Shown here: positions 6,116-7,102 of the stretch, in pieces
Layout of the letters: each line of letters opens with the position of its first letter
Numbering within the stretch: the stretch's first letter is position 1
Assembly (NCBI GenBank): GCA_946478915.1
Contig: CAMLER010000257.1
Location: 1 to 7,102 of the forward strand
Length of the DNA stretch: 7,102 nucleotides
Origin: an uncultured Chryseolinea sp.
Lineage (GTDB): Bacteria > Bacteroidota > Bacteroidia > Cytophagales > Cyclobacteriaceae
Reading direction: 5' to 3'
The notes under the pieces: model-generated
The model's input: only the letters and a program-made list of their open reading frames with translations
Told to the model about the DNA's origin: nothing
Database searches by the model: none
Program-made: the position numbers and the translations under genes

Positions 6116-6946
6116 ATGTATCATACTCGTTTGGCAATAACGTGCGATCCCGCCTTTTCAGAAATTCTCATGGCTGAAATCGCTGAGGCTGGCTTTGAAA
6201 CCTTTCTCGAAACAGAAAAGGGATTTGAGGCTTATGTTGAAATGGAAAAATTTGACCAGGAGCAAATCGATTATATTCTCAGGAAGTACAGCGACTCTAC
6301 GAGTATTGGTGTTCAACAGGACCGGATCGAGAAACAGAATTGGAACGAGCAGTGGGAAAAAAGTTATGAGCCGATTGTTGTGGAAGGAAAATGTCTTATC
6401 CGGGCGAGCTTTCACAAAATCGACCAGCAATATCCCTACGAGTTGATCATAACACCCAAGATGTCCTTTGGTACCGGCCACCATCAAACAACATACCTGA
6501 TGATTAAAAATCAGTTGGAGATCGACCATCGTGACAAGCGGGTAATGGATGCTGGGTGTGGAACAGCGATACTTTCTGTAATGGCATCAAAACTTGGTGC
6601 AAAAGAAGTTTACGCCTTCGATATCGACGAATGGAGTGTGAGCAATGGACGCGAAAATATTGAAGTAAATGGCTGCACGAATATTACCCATTATCAAGGT
6701 AAGCTATCAGAGCTCAATCTGCAGGGACCATTCGATATTATTTTAGCTAACATCAACAAGAACGTATTGCTCGATGAGATTCACTTATACAATCAATTTT
6801 TAGGGTCGCAAGGGTTGTTGGTCCTTAGCGGTTTTTTTGTTGCAGATATTCCTGATCTGCTTGAGGAAGCTGCAAAGCATGGGCTCTCTGAGTTGCGCCG
6901 TGATGAAAGGGAGGAGTGGGCTGCGCTTGTCCTTACGAAACGGTAA
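6116..6946 (+). CDS. prmA: Ribosomal protein L11 methyltransferase
   Basis: PrmA uses S-adenosylmethionine to methylate ribosomal protein L11 in the cytoplasm. The 276-residue protein has the family layout: a small N-terminal L11-recognition domain (about 1-60), the linker NWNEQWEKSYEPI (75-87), then a Rossmann-type methyltransferase domain. PKMSFGTGHHQTT (114-126) is the PrmA-specific active-site and cofactor motif. DAGCGTAILS (145-154) is SAM motif I, AFDID (167-171) is the acidic ribose-binding strand, and LANINKNVLL (210-219) is the catalytic post-strand motif. LSGFF (237-241) also fits. The ATG at 6116 gives the usual start, and the length is normal for Bacteroidota. It lies 173 nt after tpiA, behind a repeat-filled gap. 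The stop codon lies within the first unit of the downstream hairpin repeat. Methylation of L11 is usually dispensable in bacteria. Confidence 0.96.
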   Translation: MYHTRLAITCDPAFSEILMAEIAEAGFETFLETEKGFEAYVEMEKFDQEQIDYILRKYSDSTSIGVQQDRIEKQNWNEQWEKSYEPIVVEGKCLIRASFHKIDQQYPYELIITPKMSFGTGHHQTTYLMIKNQLEIDHRDKRVMDAGCGTAILSVMASKLGAKEVYAFDIDEWSVSNGRENIEVNGCTNITHYQGKLSELNLQGPFDIILANINKNVLLDEIHLYNQFLGSQGLLVLSGFFVADIPDLLEEAAKHGLSELRRDEREEWAALVLTKR

Positions 6947-7041
6947 TCAGGTAATCAGGTAAACGGTAATCAGGTTTACGCCAAGTCGCACAATCGAAAA
7001 TCGAGCGACCGATTACCGTAATACCTGATTACCCGATTACC
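6942..7041. repeat. Long octamer-built inverted repeat (hairpin) overlapping the prmA stop
   Basis: The left arm (6942-6972) reads GGTAATCA, GGTAATCA, GGTAAAC, GGTAATCA. The right arm (7010-7041), read on the minus strand, is GGTAATCG, GGTAATCA, GGTATTAC, GGTAATCG. The arms pair along their length except for a few mismatches and a one-base bulge, around a 37-nt loop (6973-7009) that holds GGTTTACG and a short TCGA-AAA-TCGA hairpin. The first unit contains the prmA stop codon. No T-run follows the right arm (cttaagaaaa). It may end transcription in both directions or be a mobile or dispersed REP-like repeat; copies elsewhere in the genome cannot be seen from here. Confidence 0.75.
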
Positions 7042-7102
7042 TTAAGAAAACTGTGCGTGTGTCACGCCAATTAAATAAATTCCCATCATCGCGTTTTATC
7101 GG
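7042..7102. other. Right edge, no supported gene
   Basis: The last 61 nt contain no recognisable gene or motif. One plus-strand frame stays open to the edge (from GTG codons near 7053), and one minus-strand frame is open from the edge to a TAA at about 7039-7041. Either could be the end of a neighbouring gene, but both are too short to judge. Confidence 0.3.

Noticed and set aside
6158..6529. Minus-strand open frame of 123 codons inside prmA
   Set aside because: It is antisense to the conserved PrmA motifs and has no recognisable product.
6942..7041. CRISPR-like array
   Set aside because: The units are only 7-8 nt, contiguous without spacers, and arranged as an inverted repeat.
7042..7102. 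Start or end of a neighbouring gene at the right edge
   Set aside because: There are only about 17-22 open codons on either strand, no recognisable residues, and no ATG start in an open frame.

Overview
The window looks like chromosomal DNA from a Bacteroidota bacterium, most likely a Cytophagales-type member. The evidence is a gliding-motility lipoprotein GldB, a DUF6702-type protein, a two-residue-variable TAnnTTTG promoter box (TATCTTTG) in front of tpiA, and the absence of clear Shine-Dalgarno sequences. No tRNA, rRNA, transposase, integrase, phage gene or CRISPR array was seen. The genus is a guess and cannot be fixed from the sequence.

Layout: the left half is a tight minus-strand cluster, read right to left: a HupE/UreJ-type membrane protein (2778-3371), a complete secreted M1-family zinc aminopeptidase (524-2746), and the first 165 codons of a second, closely similar M1 paralogue that runs off the left edge (1-495). 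Gaps are 31 and 28 nt, so this is probably one operon. A 111-nt AT-rich divergent gap separates it from plus-strand genes: a small secreted DUF6702-type protein (3483-3986), gldB (4030-5031), tpiA (5181-5942) and prmA (6116-6946).

How the genes may work together: tpiA (glycolysis) and prmA (L11 methylation) are housekeeping genes. gldB belongs to the cell-surface gliding apparatus. The HupE-like protein, the DUF6702 protein and the secreted zinc peptidases form a divergent block. I suggest that this block is an uncharacterised envelope metal-handling and peptide-processing module, with DUF6702 acting as a detached version of the extracytoplasmic domain found on longer HupE/UreJ proteins. This is inference.

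The most striking non-coding feature is that each of the three plus-strand genes gldB, tpiA and prmA is followed by a different short-period repeat (unit about 7-8 nt). Two of these overlap the stop codon. The one after prmA folds into a near-perfect hairpin with 31/32-nt arms built from GGTAATCA/G octamers. The last ~60 nt hold no gene I can support.
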